From contig JAEUHX010000022.1 in NCBI GenBank assembly GCA_016792805.1, positions 62,001 to 126,000 on the forward strand: a DNA stretch of 64,000 nucleotides, given 5' to 3'. The translations under genes and the position numbers were made by a program. Shown one piece after another: positions 34,918 to 43,984 of this stretch; the stretch's first letter is position 1; each line of letters begins with the position of its first letter. The notes under the pieces were generated by a model. It searched no databases. It was not told where the DNA came from and was given only the letters and a program-made list of their open reading frames with translations. This DNA comes from Planctomycetota bacterium (GTDB lineage: Bacteria > Planctomycetota > UBA1135 > JACQFD01).

Positions 34918-37449
34918 TTATTGAGCTCCCGCCGCACGCTTGGCGCGCGCGTCGAGGGCGCCCTTGGCGGCGTCGCGGTCGCGCCGATCGCGGGAGTTCG
35001 CTTGAATCGACTGCAGCAGCTTCTCCGAAGCGGCGTCGTCGAATGAGCCGAGGTTTCGGATGGCGGACAGCCGGAATCGCCAACTATTGCTTCGCGCTGC
35101 GGCCATCAGCGCGTCGCACACCGCGGAGCGCTGCTCCGGCGAAACGCGCGGGCCGAGCGTCGCGTCCTTCACGACCGACGTGCACTGAGTGAGCGCCGCT
35201 TCGCGGAGCTCGTACGGCACTCCCTGCTTTGTGAAGGTCATAAAAACGGGGAGCGCGCGCAGTCCGTCGACTTTGCGCATCGACTCGAGCGCAGCCCGAG
35301 CAACGGTGTCATTCTCCGACTCGATGCGCAGCGCCTCCTCAGCGAGAGGCCACGCTTGCGCGCCGAGAGTCGCTGCAAGCGCGCGAATGGCCGATGCCCG
35401 CGGCCCGTAGGCGGCGTCGCCGCGAAGCATTTTTGTGAGGGCTTCGATGGTCGCGCCGTCGCGTCCCATTGTGCCGAGGGAATCCGCCGCCGTCCGCCGA
35501 ACGGCTGCCGACTCATCCTCGAGCGCCGCCAGCAGCGCCGCGCGCGCCTGCGGCGCCTGGCTCACGCGCAGCACGGCCGCAGCGGCGACGCGCACATCGC
35601 GATGGTCGCGCGAACGCAGCACCGTCGCGAGGGCGGCGACGACCGCAGGATCGTCATTGCTTCCGAGCGCCTCACCGAGCCGCTCGCAGGCCTCCTTGCG
35701 GCCGACCACATCGGGATCGGCCGCCGCCTGGGCACACAATTCCGCGACAGACCGGCGATGCGTGAGCCGGATCGGAATCCAAGACCCCTCATCAAAGCGC
35801 ACAAATGTCGGACGCGACTCCACCGGAATCTCGAAGGTCTCCTCCTCCTTCGAGAAGACGATGCGCTCCACTTTCACTTTTCCGTTGGCTTGGCCGAGGG
35901 CGACGTCGACAGGCATTTGGAAGAGCGGAACCGTCGAGGTCACTTTCTGCCTCTGGCGCACCGCGAGATGGAGCTTGCGGCCCGATTCGTCGTAGCGATG
36001 CTCGACCTCGAGCTTGGGGGCGCCCTCCAGGTAAACCCACTCCTGCCAGAACCACTCGAGCCCGAGCCCGGTCACGTCGGCTACCGTCCGCTCGAGGTCG
36101 CGCGTCTCGACGAGCCCAAGCGCGTGCCGGCGGCAGTATTCACTGATCGACCGACGGAATGCTCCGTCGCCCAGAAGAAAACGCAACATATGCAAGACGC
36201 TGGAGCCCTTCGTGTAGACATGAGCGTTGGCGCGGCCGTCGCGGCGCGTCGCGGGAGTCGCGACGAGCGCCCGCGGCGCCTCCTCCGAATCGGCCGAGAG
36301 GAATCCCTGCTGCTGGCCCCGCATCGTGAGGCGGTAGTCATCTATTCCCTTCGAATGTTCATTCCAGAGCGCTGTGAAATAAGTGGCGAAGCCTTCGTTG
36401 AGCCACAGATGGCGCCAGCCGTTATCGGTCAGAAGGTCGCCCCACCACTGATGTGCGAGCTCGTGGGAAACGAGCCCTTCGGAGTCGCGCTCGAGATGAG
36501 TGCGGGCGTCGTGCAGCGTGCCGGATGTCTGCGTCGTCGCGGAAACGTTCTCCATGCCGCCGACGACGAAGTCATAGACGACGGTCTGCGCGTATTTGGG
36601 CCACGCGTACTCGACGCCAATCCAGTTGGAGAAGAACTCCAACATTTCAGGCGTCCGTCCGAAGGAACGCCTCGCCGTTTCCTCGCCGATGCCCGGATGT
36701 ACGAAATACTCGACGGGCCGACCTCGCCATGTATCGGCAAAGCGCTCGAACGGACCGACGGCGACGGAGATGAGATAGGTGCAGTTGGGCTGCTCCATCG
36801 CATACCTCCATGCCCGCGTAGTTCCGTTCGGATCATCCGAAACACCCACAAATCGTCCGTTTGAGACGGCCGTGAGCCCCTTTGCGGCGTGCAGAGTGCA
36901 CGACCACGTCGCCCGATCATTGGGGTAGTCGTGCATGGGGAGCCAGAAGTGATTGTTCTCCGACTGCCCCTGGGAGTAGACCTGGCGCGGCCGCGATTCG
37001 TATCTCGGCTCCGGGCCGCCCCAGTGAAGCCCGACCGTGGGCGAGCCCTCGTAGCGGACGGCGAGGCTCAGCTCTTGGCCGGCTTTCGCCGGCGTCGGGA
37101 GATCGATCCGAAGGCGGGCGCCTTTCTGTGCTGTCGACACTTTTTGTCCGCCGACGGTTGCCTCGAGAATCTTGAGATCCTCGCAATCGAGCTCCACGTG
37201 CCCGAGCCCATCGCGAAGTATCACGACCCGGTTCGTTACCGTTCCCGCGATGGTCTGCCTCTCGAGATCGAACGCGAGGTCGAAGTCGATATGTTGCGTG
37301 TCGAACTCGCGGTCGCGCCATCCCTCGCGGCCGACCTCGAGGGCGGGCGCCGCCTGCGGTGCAGCGGTGAGATCTCCGCGGCCGGCGGCGCAGGCCGAAA
37401 GGGCGATGAGGACGAGCGAAGCGAACGACGAGAAGCGGACGGGGCGCAT
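34918..37449 (-). CDS. M1 family aminopeptidase lipoprotein with C-terminal HEAT repeats
   Basis: An 843-residue M1 zinc metallopeptidase. The zinc site is HELAH (His329, Glu330, His333) with Glu352 in LWLNEGF, and the exopeptidase motif is GGMEN instead of the usual GAMEN. An N-terminal lipobox (VLIALSAC) indicates a lipoprotein. The beta-sandwich N-domain (FDLAFDLERQTIAGTV) is normal. Residues about 600-830 are HEAT repeats (DVRVAAAAVLRVS, AAVRRTAADSLGTMG, YELREAALTQC) in place of the usual ERAP-like C-terminal domain. It likely trims peptides at the cell surface. Convergent with the sugar dehydrogenase-like gene (8 bases apart). Confidence 0.88.
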   Translation of the reverse strand: MRPVRFSSFASLVLIALSACAAGRGDLTAAPQAAPALEVGREGWRDREFDTQHIDFDLAFDLERQTIAGTVTNRVVILRDGLGHVELDCEDLKILEATVGGQKVSTAQKGARLRIDLPTPAKAGQELSLAVRYEGSPTVGLHWGGPEPRYESRPRQVYSQGQSENNHFWLPMHDYPNDRATWSCTLHAAKGLTAVSNGRFVGVSDDPNGTTRAWRYAMEQPNCTYLISVAVGPFERFADTWRGRPVEYFVHPGIGEETARRSFGRTPEMLEFFSNWIGVEYAWPKYAQTVVYDFVVGGMENVSATTQTSGTLHDARTHLERDSEGLVSHELAHQWWGDLLTDNGWRHLWLNEGFATYFTALWNEHSKGIDDYRLTMRGQQQGFLSADSEEAPRALVATPATRRDGRANAHVYTKGSSVLHMLRFLLGDGAFRRSISEYCRRHALGLVETRDLERTVADVTGLGLEWFWQEWVYLEGAPKLEVEHRYDESGRKLHLAVRQRQKVTSTVPLFQMPVDVALGQANGKVKVERIVFSKEEETFEIPVESRPTFVRFDEGSWIPIRLTHRRSVAELCAQAAADPDVVGRKEACERLGEALGSNDDPAVVAALATVLRSRDHRDVRVAAAAVLRVSQAPQARAALLAALEDESAAVRRTAADSLGTMGRDGATIEALTKMLRGDAAYGPRASAIRALAATLGAQAWPLAEEALRIESENDTVARAALESMRKVDGLRALPVFMTFTKQGVPYELREAALTQCTSVVKDATLGPRVSPEQRSAVCDALMAAARSNSWRFRLSAIRNLGSFDDAASEKLLQSIQANSRDRRDRDAAKGALDARAKRAAGAQ

Positions 37450-37489
37450 GGGATTGCGAAGGGTAGGGGCTGTGAGGACGTTTCAAAAG

Positions 37490-37732
37490 TCATCCGAGCT
37501 GCGCGCGGGCCTCGTCGCCCATCGATGTGTCGCCGCGTCCTCGACGGAGCTCCTTGGCTGGGTCTGCGGCGAGGCTTCTTGCGCTGGACGACGACTCCTC
37601 TCGCTCGCTTGGCGGAGCACTTTTAAAGCGTGCGTCGACGGCGCTGCGGGGGAACCCGCTGCCCGCACGTTCCCAACGGCTGGGCGCCGCGTCCCTCGGC
37701 GCGGGCAGCGGCCGCCCTTTGCGCGATGGCAT
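37490..37732 (-). CDS. Possible small hypothetical protein upstream of the M1 peptidase
   Basis: An 80-residue frame from ATG 37732 ending with a TGA 40 bases before the M1 lipoprotein start. It is Ser/Arg/Ala-rich with no domain and may be a chance ORF in GC-rich DNA. It is listed because it is the only candidate in the 324-base gap between the peptidase and the nitrilase genes, which otherwise must hold their divergent promoters. Confidence 0.2.
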   Translation of the reverse strand: MPSRKGRPLPAPRDAAPSRWERAGSGFPRSAVDARFKSAPPSEREESSSSARSLAADPAKELRRGRGDTSMGDEARAQLG

Positions 37733-37773
37733 CGGAGCCCCGGCATGCTTCTATTCCGCCGAGGATCCGTTCC

Positions 37774-38571
37774 ATGATCGTTGCCGCATTTCAATTCGAG
37801 CCCGCTCCGGGCGATGTGGGTAAGAACCTTGCAACGGTTGAGCGCGGGCTGCGCGAAGCGGCTGCGCGCGGCGCGCGTGTGGTGGGGCTTCCGGAGATCT
37901 GGCCCACTTCGTTCGCTTACGGCGACCCTTCGCGGGCGCTCTCGGAGACCGAGCGCGCGATTCAGCGCGTGCGTGAGCTGTCGCGGGAGCTCGGATTGGT
38001 GGTCGTCGGAAGCGCCCTCGCGTCGTCGGGATCCGCGAGCCCGCTCAACCTCGGGCATGTGATCGACGGCGGAGACGTCGTGGCGCGCTACGCGAAAGTT
38101 CATTTATTCACACCGACCCACGAGGACAAAGGATTTGTGGCTGGCGACGCGCTACCGACCGTCGTCGAAACTTCCATTGGGGCCGTGTCAATAGTGATTT
38201 GTTACGATCTGCGGTTTCCCGAGCTGTGCCGCGCCTGCTTCCTCGGAGGCGCCGACCTCGTGATCGTCCCCGCGCAATGGGCGGCGGAGCGGTTCGAGCA
38301 GTGGCGCGCGCTCGTCATCGGACGAGCGGTCGAAAGCCAGTGTGTTTATGTGGGGGTGAACCGGACCGGCTCCGAGAAGACGCCGACGGGCACAATCGTA
38401 CAATTTCCGGGAAGGTCGGTGATCGCGAACGGCCACGGCGAAGTGGAAGCCGAGGGCGGCGCTGACGAGCAGGTGGTGATTGCCGACGTCGACTTCGCAC
38501 GCCACGCCGCACTCCGCCGGCTGATCCCCTGTCGTCGCGACCGCCGCCCAGATGTGTATGGTGGCCGCTGA
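37774..38571 (+). CDS. Nitrilase-superfamily carbon-nitrogen hydrolase (omega-amidase-like)
   Basis: A 265-residue cytoplasmic amidase with the full nitrilase triad: Glu41 (GLPEIWP), Lys108 (YAKVHLFTP) and Cys143 (ICYDLRFPEL). The CYDLRFPEL block and the HLFTP segment after the Lys place it near omega-amidase/Nit1-Nit2 enzymes, which hydrolyse deaminated glutathione or alpha-ketoglutaramate. ATG 37774 is chosen since MIVAAFQFEPAPGD is the typical family opening; the frame extends upstream to 37630. A terminator hairpin follows the stop. Confidence 0.85.
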   Translation: MIVAAFQFEPAPGDVGKNLATVERGLREAAARGARVVGLPEIWPTSFAYGDPSRALSETERAIQRVRELSRELGLVVVGSALASSGSASPLNLGHVIDGGDVVARYAKVHLFTPTHEDKGFVAGDALPTVVETSIGAVSIVICYDLRFPELCRACFLGGADLVIVPAQWAAERFEQWRALVIGRAVESQCVYVGVNRTGSEKTPTGTIVQFPGRSVIANGHGEVEAEGGADEQVVIADVDFARHAALRRLIPCRRDRRPDVYGGR

Positions 38572-38575
38572 AAAA

Positions 38576-38627
38576 GGAAGCGCCGGCGGCCCGCACCGAG
38601 TGAGGTGCGTGCGCGCCGGCGCTTTTA
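38576..38627. terminator. Bidirectional rho-independent terminator
   Basis: GCGCCGGCG (38580-38588) pairs with CGCCGGCGC (38614-38622), with an inner CGCACC / GGTGCG stem and GAGTGA loop. It is flanked by an A-rich run (AAAAAGGA) on the left and TTTTAT on the right, so it can act for the nitrilase gene on the plus strand and for the convergent FG-GAP gene on the minus strand. Confidence 0.85.
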
Positions 38628-38649
38628 TGATCTCTTCCGCGGGATCGGG

Positions 38650-41322
38650 CTACTGGATGAAGATCTCCAGCAGCTTCGAGGAAGAGAGCCCAAAGGGCGA
38701 CGGCTGGCAGAGGCTTGCCGAGGGATTTGTCCAGAGCGTCTGGAGGTAATAGGTCGAACCCGGGAGCGAGGGGAGGTTTGGGAGCGGCAGCGGGCAGAAG
38801 GCGTTTCCGGCCGTGTCGCTCACAAAATCAAGCGTGTAGATCTCCGTCGACGCGAAGAGGTTCACATGCAGCGTCACGCCGATGAAGAACGGATCACTGC
38901 CCGGCGCATCGGCGACGTCTGTCACAATTCCCAAACCCAACATTCTGGGCGGAACGTTGGTCGCCGTGAGGCCATAGCCGATCGGCGCTGGCGCCGTCGG
39001 CACGCCCGAGCCGGAGAGCCCGATTTGTGCACGGCAGCCGCGCGTGCCGGTCCCGGAGAGCGTGAGGCCGGTCGGCTGTGGGCGCTTATTGAGGTAAATC
39101 GTCCCTTGGAAGCCCGCCGAGACAGCAAGGTCGGTCTGCCCGTCTGCGTTCACGTCGCCCGTCGAGAGTCCGAGCTTCGTGTACGTCTGCGCGAAGAAGG
39201 AAGCATAAGTGCGACTCACCGGAAACTGACCCGTGCCGTCGTTCTCGTGGACGCTGATGCGACGGGAATTATTGCCCCATTCCGCCGCAACAATCTCCGC
39301 CTTTCCATCGCCGGTTACATCGGTCGCAGCGATGGAGCGGACACCATCGCCGTTGGCCGAGGCCGTCACGGGGCCGAAGGTGCCCGTTCCCGAGCCGGCG
39401 AGGACCGACCAGCCCGCGTTACCGACGATGATGTCAAGAATTAGGTCGCCATCCACATCATTGATAGCAACAGAATACGCTCCCGAAGCCGGTGCAGAGT
39501 AGAAGGCGGGCACGGAGAAGGCGCCGCCGCCCGTGCCAAGAGCCACCATGGCTTGGCCATTGCCCTCATTTCCCGTCACGACGTCGAGCTTGCCGTCCGC
39601 GTTGAGATCGCCGAGGGCGACCCCCTTCGGGTACCAGCCGCCGGAGAGGATCGCGGCGCCGGCCGTGAAGGAGCCCGTGCCGGTGCCGAGCATGATCTGT
39701 GCTTTGTGGTTGAGCCCTTCTGTAACCACCGCGTCGGGCTTGCCGTCGAGATTCACATCTCCAACGGCCACGTGGTAGAGCAGAGATCCAACGGCCGTGT
39801 AAACCGGGTTGTCAAAGCCCGGCGCGGCACCCCCGGTGCCGTTGTTTCGAAGGAACGCGATCTTTCCATCGTCGTTCGACGTCACGAGGTCCGGCCGGCC
39901 ATCGAGATCGAAGTCGCCGGGCTCCATGTGACGCGGCGAGCCGGTCACGGAGGGCGCGTCGAAGAGCGTCGACGCCACATATCCCCAAGGATACTGATCG
40001 TAGTCGTACGACATGAGAATTCGGCCGAACTCATCCGACGAAGCCACGTCACAGCGGCCGTCACCGTTCAGGTCCGCGAGCACCGCTGCGCTCGTCACGG
40101 GCGAGGCGTAGAAGCTTGCGGGGACCTCGTAATTCCCCTGTGACAGCGCGAGCGCAACAGTTACGCCGCTGTCTCCAGTCCCAGACGGCACCACAAAATC
40201 GCCGTCGCCGTCGCCGTCGATGTCGGCGAGGACGAAGTCATTCACATTCGTTCCAGCAGGCAGGTAGAGCTCAAACCCTGGATTCACCTCATATCCGAAG
40301 CCAAACGTAAACGAGCTTTGGTAGGCGACCTGCAGAGAGCGTCCCGTCCACTCCGCGAATCCGACGGCGAAATCGCCGCGTCCGTCATTGTTGTAATCGC
40401 GAATTCGCACACAAAGTCCTCCCGACATCGGCCCATCGGCGCGCTTGGCGGGAGAAACCGGGTTGAACGATCCGTTGCCAAGCCCGAGGTAGACCTCCGT
40501 TTGCGCGAGTCCTTCCTCGAGAACGGCGAGATCGCTCTTGCCGTCGCCGTTGAGGTCCCCGAGCGCCACGCCGACCGCAATGGCGCCGGAGGGAAGCGTG
40601 AGCTCATAAGTGAAGGTCAATCCGCCAAATCCATCACTCTTCGCAAACCAGACGCGATCCCCCTGCCGGTCGGCGATCGCCACGTCGAGGAGCGAGTCGC
40701 CGTTTAGGAACCCCACCGCGAGGTCCGAAAGATACGCCGAGCCGAATCCCCCGAACGGTTGCGTCGACCACGACGAGAGGAATCCGCCCGCGCCGTCTCC
40801 GCGGAAAATGAAGATCTCCTCCGTGCCAGGACAAAGAACTGCGAGATCAGCAAAATTGTCCAGGGCATCAAACTTCCCAGCGAAGACTCGAGAAGGCTCC
40901 CAGCCGGTGCTTTGGCTGCTTGAGAAGTTAAAAGTTCCTGTGCCGTCGTTCAGCAGGATCTCGACGACGTCCGAGGAGTGCACCGAGATGGCGAGGTCTG
41001 GCATGCCGTCGGCGTCGAAATCTCCGGTGGTTATCCAGGTGACGTCGCCTCCCGAGTTGGAGGGAACCGCCGTGGAGAAAAGTAAGGAGCCGTCGGGTTG
41101 ACCGAAATACACATCGAAGCTCTGGCTGATTCCGCCGGCGACGGCGATATCGGCGAGCCCGTCGCCATCGAAGTCGGCGGAGCAGATGGAGCGGAGGTCA
41201 CCGCCTCCAGAGCCCGGATACTGGCGGAGCGGGAAATGCTCTTGGGCGAAGCACGGCACGGCGAGCGCCGCAGCGAGGGGCAGCCCAGCGAATCGGAGAG
41301 GAGGCAGATGGTGATACAGCAT
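38650..41322 (-). CDS. Secreted FG-GAP/VCBS repeat protein
   Basis: The 890-residue product has a signal peptide (RFAGLPLAAALAVPCFAQ). Residues about 35-745 hold a dozen or so FG-GAP/VCBS repeats of about 60 residues, each with a calcium-binding-like D-x-[DN]-x-D-G motif: DFDGDGLADIAVA, DFDADGMPDLAIS, DLNGDGKSDLAVL, DINLDGKPD-type variants and others, as in integrin-like seven-bladed propellers (probably two). The last about 140 residues are a separate module (LDFVSDTAGNAF, PLPNLPSLPGSTYYLQTLW, PFGLSSSKLLEIFI) shared with the sugar dehydrogenase-like protein at 33299. It is extracellular and probably binds a ligand or matrix; no enzyme motif. Confidence 0.88.
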   Translation of the reverse strand: MLYHHLPPLRFAGLPLAAALAVPCFAQEHFPLRQYPGSGGGDLRSICSADFDGDGLADIAVAGGISQSFDVYFGQPDGSLLFSTAVPSNSGGDVTWITTGDFDADGMPDLAISVHSSDVVEILLNDGTGTFNFSSSQSTGWEPSRVFAGKFDALDNFADLAVLCPGTEEIFIFRGDGAGGFLSSWSTQPFGGFGSAYLSDLAVGFLNGDSLLDVAIADRQGDRVWFAKSDGFGGLTFTYELTLPSGAIAVGVALGDLNGDGKSDLAVLEEGLAQTEVYLGLGNGSFNPVSPAKRADGPMSGGLCVRIRDYNNDGRGDFAVGFAEWTGRSLQVAYQSSFTFGFGYEVNPGFELYLPAGTNVNDFVLADIDGDGDGDFVVPSGTGDSGVTVALALSQGNYEVPASFYASPVTSAAVLADLNGDGRCDVASSDEFGRILMSYDYDQYPWGYVASTLFDAPSVTGSPRHMEPGDFDLDGRPDLVTSNDDGKIAFLRNNGTGGAAPGFDNPVYTAVGSLLYHVAVGDVNLDGKPDAVVTEGLNHKAQIMLGTGTGSFTAGAAILSGGWYPKGVALGDLNADGKLDVVTGNEGNGQAMVALGTGGGAFSVPAFYSAPASGAYSVAINDVDGDLILDIIVGNAGWSVLAGSGTGTFGPVTASANGDGVRSIAATDVTGDGKAEIVAAEWGNNSRRISVHENDGTGQFPVSRTYASFFAQTYTKLGLSTGDVNADGQTDLAVSAGFQGTIYLNKRPQPTGLTLSGTGTRGCRAQIGLSGSGVPTAPAPIGYGLTATNVPPRMLGLGIVTDVADAPGSDPFFIGVTLHVNLFASTEIYTLDFVSDTAGNAFCPLPLPNLPSLPGSTYYLQTLWTNPSASLCQPSPFGLSSSKLLEIFIQ

Positions 41323-41387
41323 GGACGGCGCTTGGCGGCCCGCCCGTCGGATTGGACAGCTATTTCGAGGCGGGCTACGGTCACCCC

Positions 41388-43967
41388 GTGGAGAACCCCA
41401 CGTCCGCCGGATCCCGCCGCGACCCCGAGGAGCGCGCCGTGCTCGAGTTCCTCGAGTTGTTGGCGTCAGACCGAATCGAAGGGAAGCAGCGCTCTGCCGA
41501 CGAGTACGCCGCCCTCTTCCCGCGCTTCGCGGATCGGATTCGGCGCGAGCACGGGCAGCTCACGGAGATTCCAGCCATCGGCGCTCCGGCGCCCGCGGAG
41601 GCCGGCGATCACATCGGCCCCTACCGGCTGATTCAGGAGCTTGGCCGCGGTGGGCAGGGAGTCGTCTACCTCGCCGAAGACACGCGCCTGCGCCGACGCG
41701 TTGCGCTGAAAGTGCTCGAGGATTCGTGGCGTGTGCTGCCCGGTGTGACTCGGATGCGCCTCGACCGCGAGGCGGCCGCGCTCGCGCGGCTTGACCATCC
41801 CGGTATTTGTGGACTGTATGAAGCGGGCTCCGCAACTGGTGCGAATGGACGCAATATCGCATTTCTGGCAATGCGATTTGTGGAAGGAGAGACGCTCGCA
41901 CGCCTGCTGGCCGAGGCTTCACGCGACGGCGGAGCGCTTCCGAGCTCGCGGGAGGAGATGCTGCGCCGAGCGGAGCTGATCGAGCTGGCGTCACGCGCTT
42001 TGCACGCTGCGCACAGCGCGGGGATTCTCCATCGCGATCTGAAGCCGGCAAACATCATGGTGACGCCGGCGCGCGAGCCGGTGATTCTTGATTTTGGACT
42101 CGCCCGCGACGAGGACAGCAGCCTGCCTGCGCTTACAAATCCTGGCGACGTCGTCGGAACTCCGGCGTACATGGCGCCCGAGCAGCTCGACGCGAAGCAC
42201 GGTCCCATCGATGCGCGAACCGATGTGTGGGCTCTCGGCGTGACTCTGTGGGAATGCCTCACGCTGCGGCGACCGTTCGAAGGGCCTACGCGCGACGCGG
42301 TGGTGCGCGCCATTCTTCACGACGAGCCGGGCGACGTTCGAAAAGTCAATTCTGCGGTGCCGCGGGACCTGGCGACGATTGTCGCCGTCGCGCTCGAGAA
42401 GGACCCGGCGCGGCGCTATCGGTCGGCCGAGGAACTCGCCGAAGATCTGCGCCGGTTTCGCGCGAGCGAGCCGATTCTCGCCGTGCCCGCGGGGCCAGCG
42501 ACGCGGCTGGCTCGATGGGCAGCGCGACAGCCCGCACTCGCTGCGAGCTTGGGCGCGACATTATTGATCTTAGCCGGCGGAGTGACGGTCACTTCCATTC
42601 TCCTCGCGCAGACGAAGCGCGCGCTCGGTGAGGTGAATCGCCTCGCCGATGCGCGGCTGCTGGCAGAATTGTTGCGTCACGAGGAGAGGCTCTACCCGAG
42701 CATTCCCGCAACCGTGGCCGGGCCGGAGGGGATGGATGAGTGGCTTCGGCGCGCGGCGGCGCTGAGCGCGCGACTGCCGGAGCATCGCCGCACGCTGGCA
42801 CGGCTCAGCGAGCGGACTTCGAGCGCGCCGGCCGGCGGCCTGCCCGATATCGACGGGGCGCCCGATCAGTGGTGGAAAGAGCAGCTCGCGCAGCTTGTCG
42901 CGGCGCTTGAGAGGTTCCAAGAGACCGTTGCGCGCGTGGAGAGGCGGCGCGCCTTCGCGCTCTCCGTCGAGAAAGCCACCATAGAGAGCGTCTCTGATTT
43001 GTGGGCTCGCGCTGCGAAAGAGGTTGCGAAGGATCCGCGGTTTGCCGGGCTCACGCTGACGCCGCAGGTCGGATTGATTCCACTCGGAGCCGATCCGCTG
43101 TCGGGGCTTCAGGAATTTGTGCATCTCGAGACGGGAAACGTGCCGGAGCGTGATGCACAGGGAAAAATACAGATGACGGGCGACCACGGATTGGTGCTCG
43201 TGCTGGTTCCCGGCGGCACGGTGCGCGTCGGCATCGACCCACCGACGCCGGAGTGTCCGGAGGGCTCGCCACACGTGGATCCGGGCTACCGGAAATATGA
43301 AGGTCCGTCCCACGAGGTGGCGCTCGATCCGTACTTCATTTCGAAATATGAGATGACGCAGGGGCAGTGGTTTCGAGCCCGCGGGAACAATCCGGCCGAC
43401 CGAAAGGGGGAGCGGCTCGGCGTTTATGCGCAGGATCCGCTGCGGATGCCGATCGAGCAGGTGAGCTGGGATGACTGCACGGAGGAGCTGCGGCGGCTCG
43501 GGCTGCTGATTCCCACAGAAGTGCAGTGGGAGCGCGCGTACCGTGCGGGCACGGCCTCGGTGTGGTGGTGCGGCAATGAGAAGCTTTGCCTCCAGGGAAA
43601 GGAGAATCTCGGAGATAAGTACGCTCTCGAGAACGGCGGAGCAGATAATTGGCGTTACGAGCCGGAGCTGAACGACGGATTCACGACAAGCGCTCCGGTC
43701 GGGAGCTTGGCACCGAATCCGTTCGGGCTGCACGACATGGGCGGCAACCTCTCCGAATGGGTGCGAGACACTTGGGAGGATTTCACAGATCACCCGGCGC
43801 GCCCGGGCGACGGATTCCGCCCCGGCGATTTCCAATACCGGCTTATTCGCGGTAGCGATTTCGCAAATACATCGGCGAACGCACGCTCCGGCCGCCGCGG
43901 TGCCGTCCCTCCCACGGCGCGCACGCAAACGCTCGGGATTCGGCCTAGCCGGAAGCTCGATCTGTGA
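41388..43967 (+). CDS. Ser/Thr protein kinase fused to an FGE-sulfatase-like domain
   Basis: A transmembrane kinase with cytoplasmic N-terminus. The kinase domain (residues about 65-345) is complete: GRGGQGVVY P-loop, Lys108 (VALKVLED), HRDLKPANIM (Asp217) and DFGLA (Asp235), then GTPAYMAPEQL. A membrane segment lies at about 380-405 (ASLGATLLILAGGVTVTSILLAQ), then a helical linker. Residues about 600-860 form an FGE/SUMF1 C-type-lectin-like fold (LVPGGTVRVGID, ISKYEMTQGQW, PTEVQWERAYRAG, FGLHDMGGNLSEWVRDTW), which in kinases usually senses ligands rather than oxidising Cys. Start uncertain: GTG 41388 or TTG 41352. It is convergent with the ECF sigma gene 17 bases away, a frequent planctomycete pairing. 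Confidence 0.88.
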   Translation: MENPTSAGSRRDPEERAVLEFLELLASDRIEGKQRSADEYAALFPRFADRIRREHGQLTEIPAIGAPAPAEAGDHIGPYRLIQELGRGGQGVVYLAEDTRLRRRVALKVLEDSWRVLPGVTRMRLDREAAALARLDHPGICGLYEAGSATGANGRNIAFLAMRFVEGETLARLLAEASRDGGALPSSREEMLRRAELIELASRALHAAHSAGILHRDLKPANIMVTPAREPVILDFGLARDEDSSLPALTNPGDVVGTPAYMAPEQLDAKHGPIDARTDVWALGVTLWECLTLRRPFEGPTRDAVVRAILHDEPGDVRKVNSAVPRDLATIVAVALEKDPARRYRSAEELAEDLRRFRASEPILAVPAGPATRLARWAARQPALAASLGATLLILAGGVTVTSILLAQTKRALGEVNRLADARLLAELLRHEERLYPSIPATVAGPEGMDEWLRRAAALSARLPEHRRTLARLSERTSSAPAGGLPDIDGAPDQWWKEQLAQLVAALERFQETVARVERRRAFALSVEKATIESVSDLWARAAKEVAKDPRFAGLTLTPQVGLIPLGADPLSGLQEFVHLETGNVPERDAQGKIQMTGDHGLVLVLVPGGTVRVGIDPPTPECPEGSPHVDPGYRKYEGPSHEVALDPYFISKYEMTQGQWFRARGNNPADRKGERLGVYAQDPLRMPIEQVSWDDCTEELRRLGLLIPTEVQWERAYRAGTASVWWCGNEKLCLQGKENLGDKYALENGGADNWRYEPELNDGFTTSAPVGSLAPNPFGLHDMGGNLSEWVRDTWEDFTDHPARPGDGFRPGDFQYRLIRGSDFANTSANARSGRRGAVPPTARTQTLGIRPSRKLDL

Positions 43968-43984
43968 GCTCTCGGCCTGCGTCA

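Noticed and set aside
35356..36864. 502-residue plus-strand open frame
   Set aside because: It lies antisense to the M1 aminopeptidase, whose zinc motif and family length are clear; the translation has no domain.
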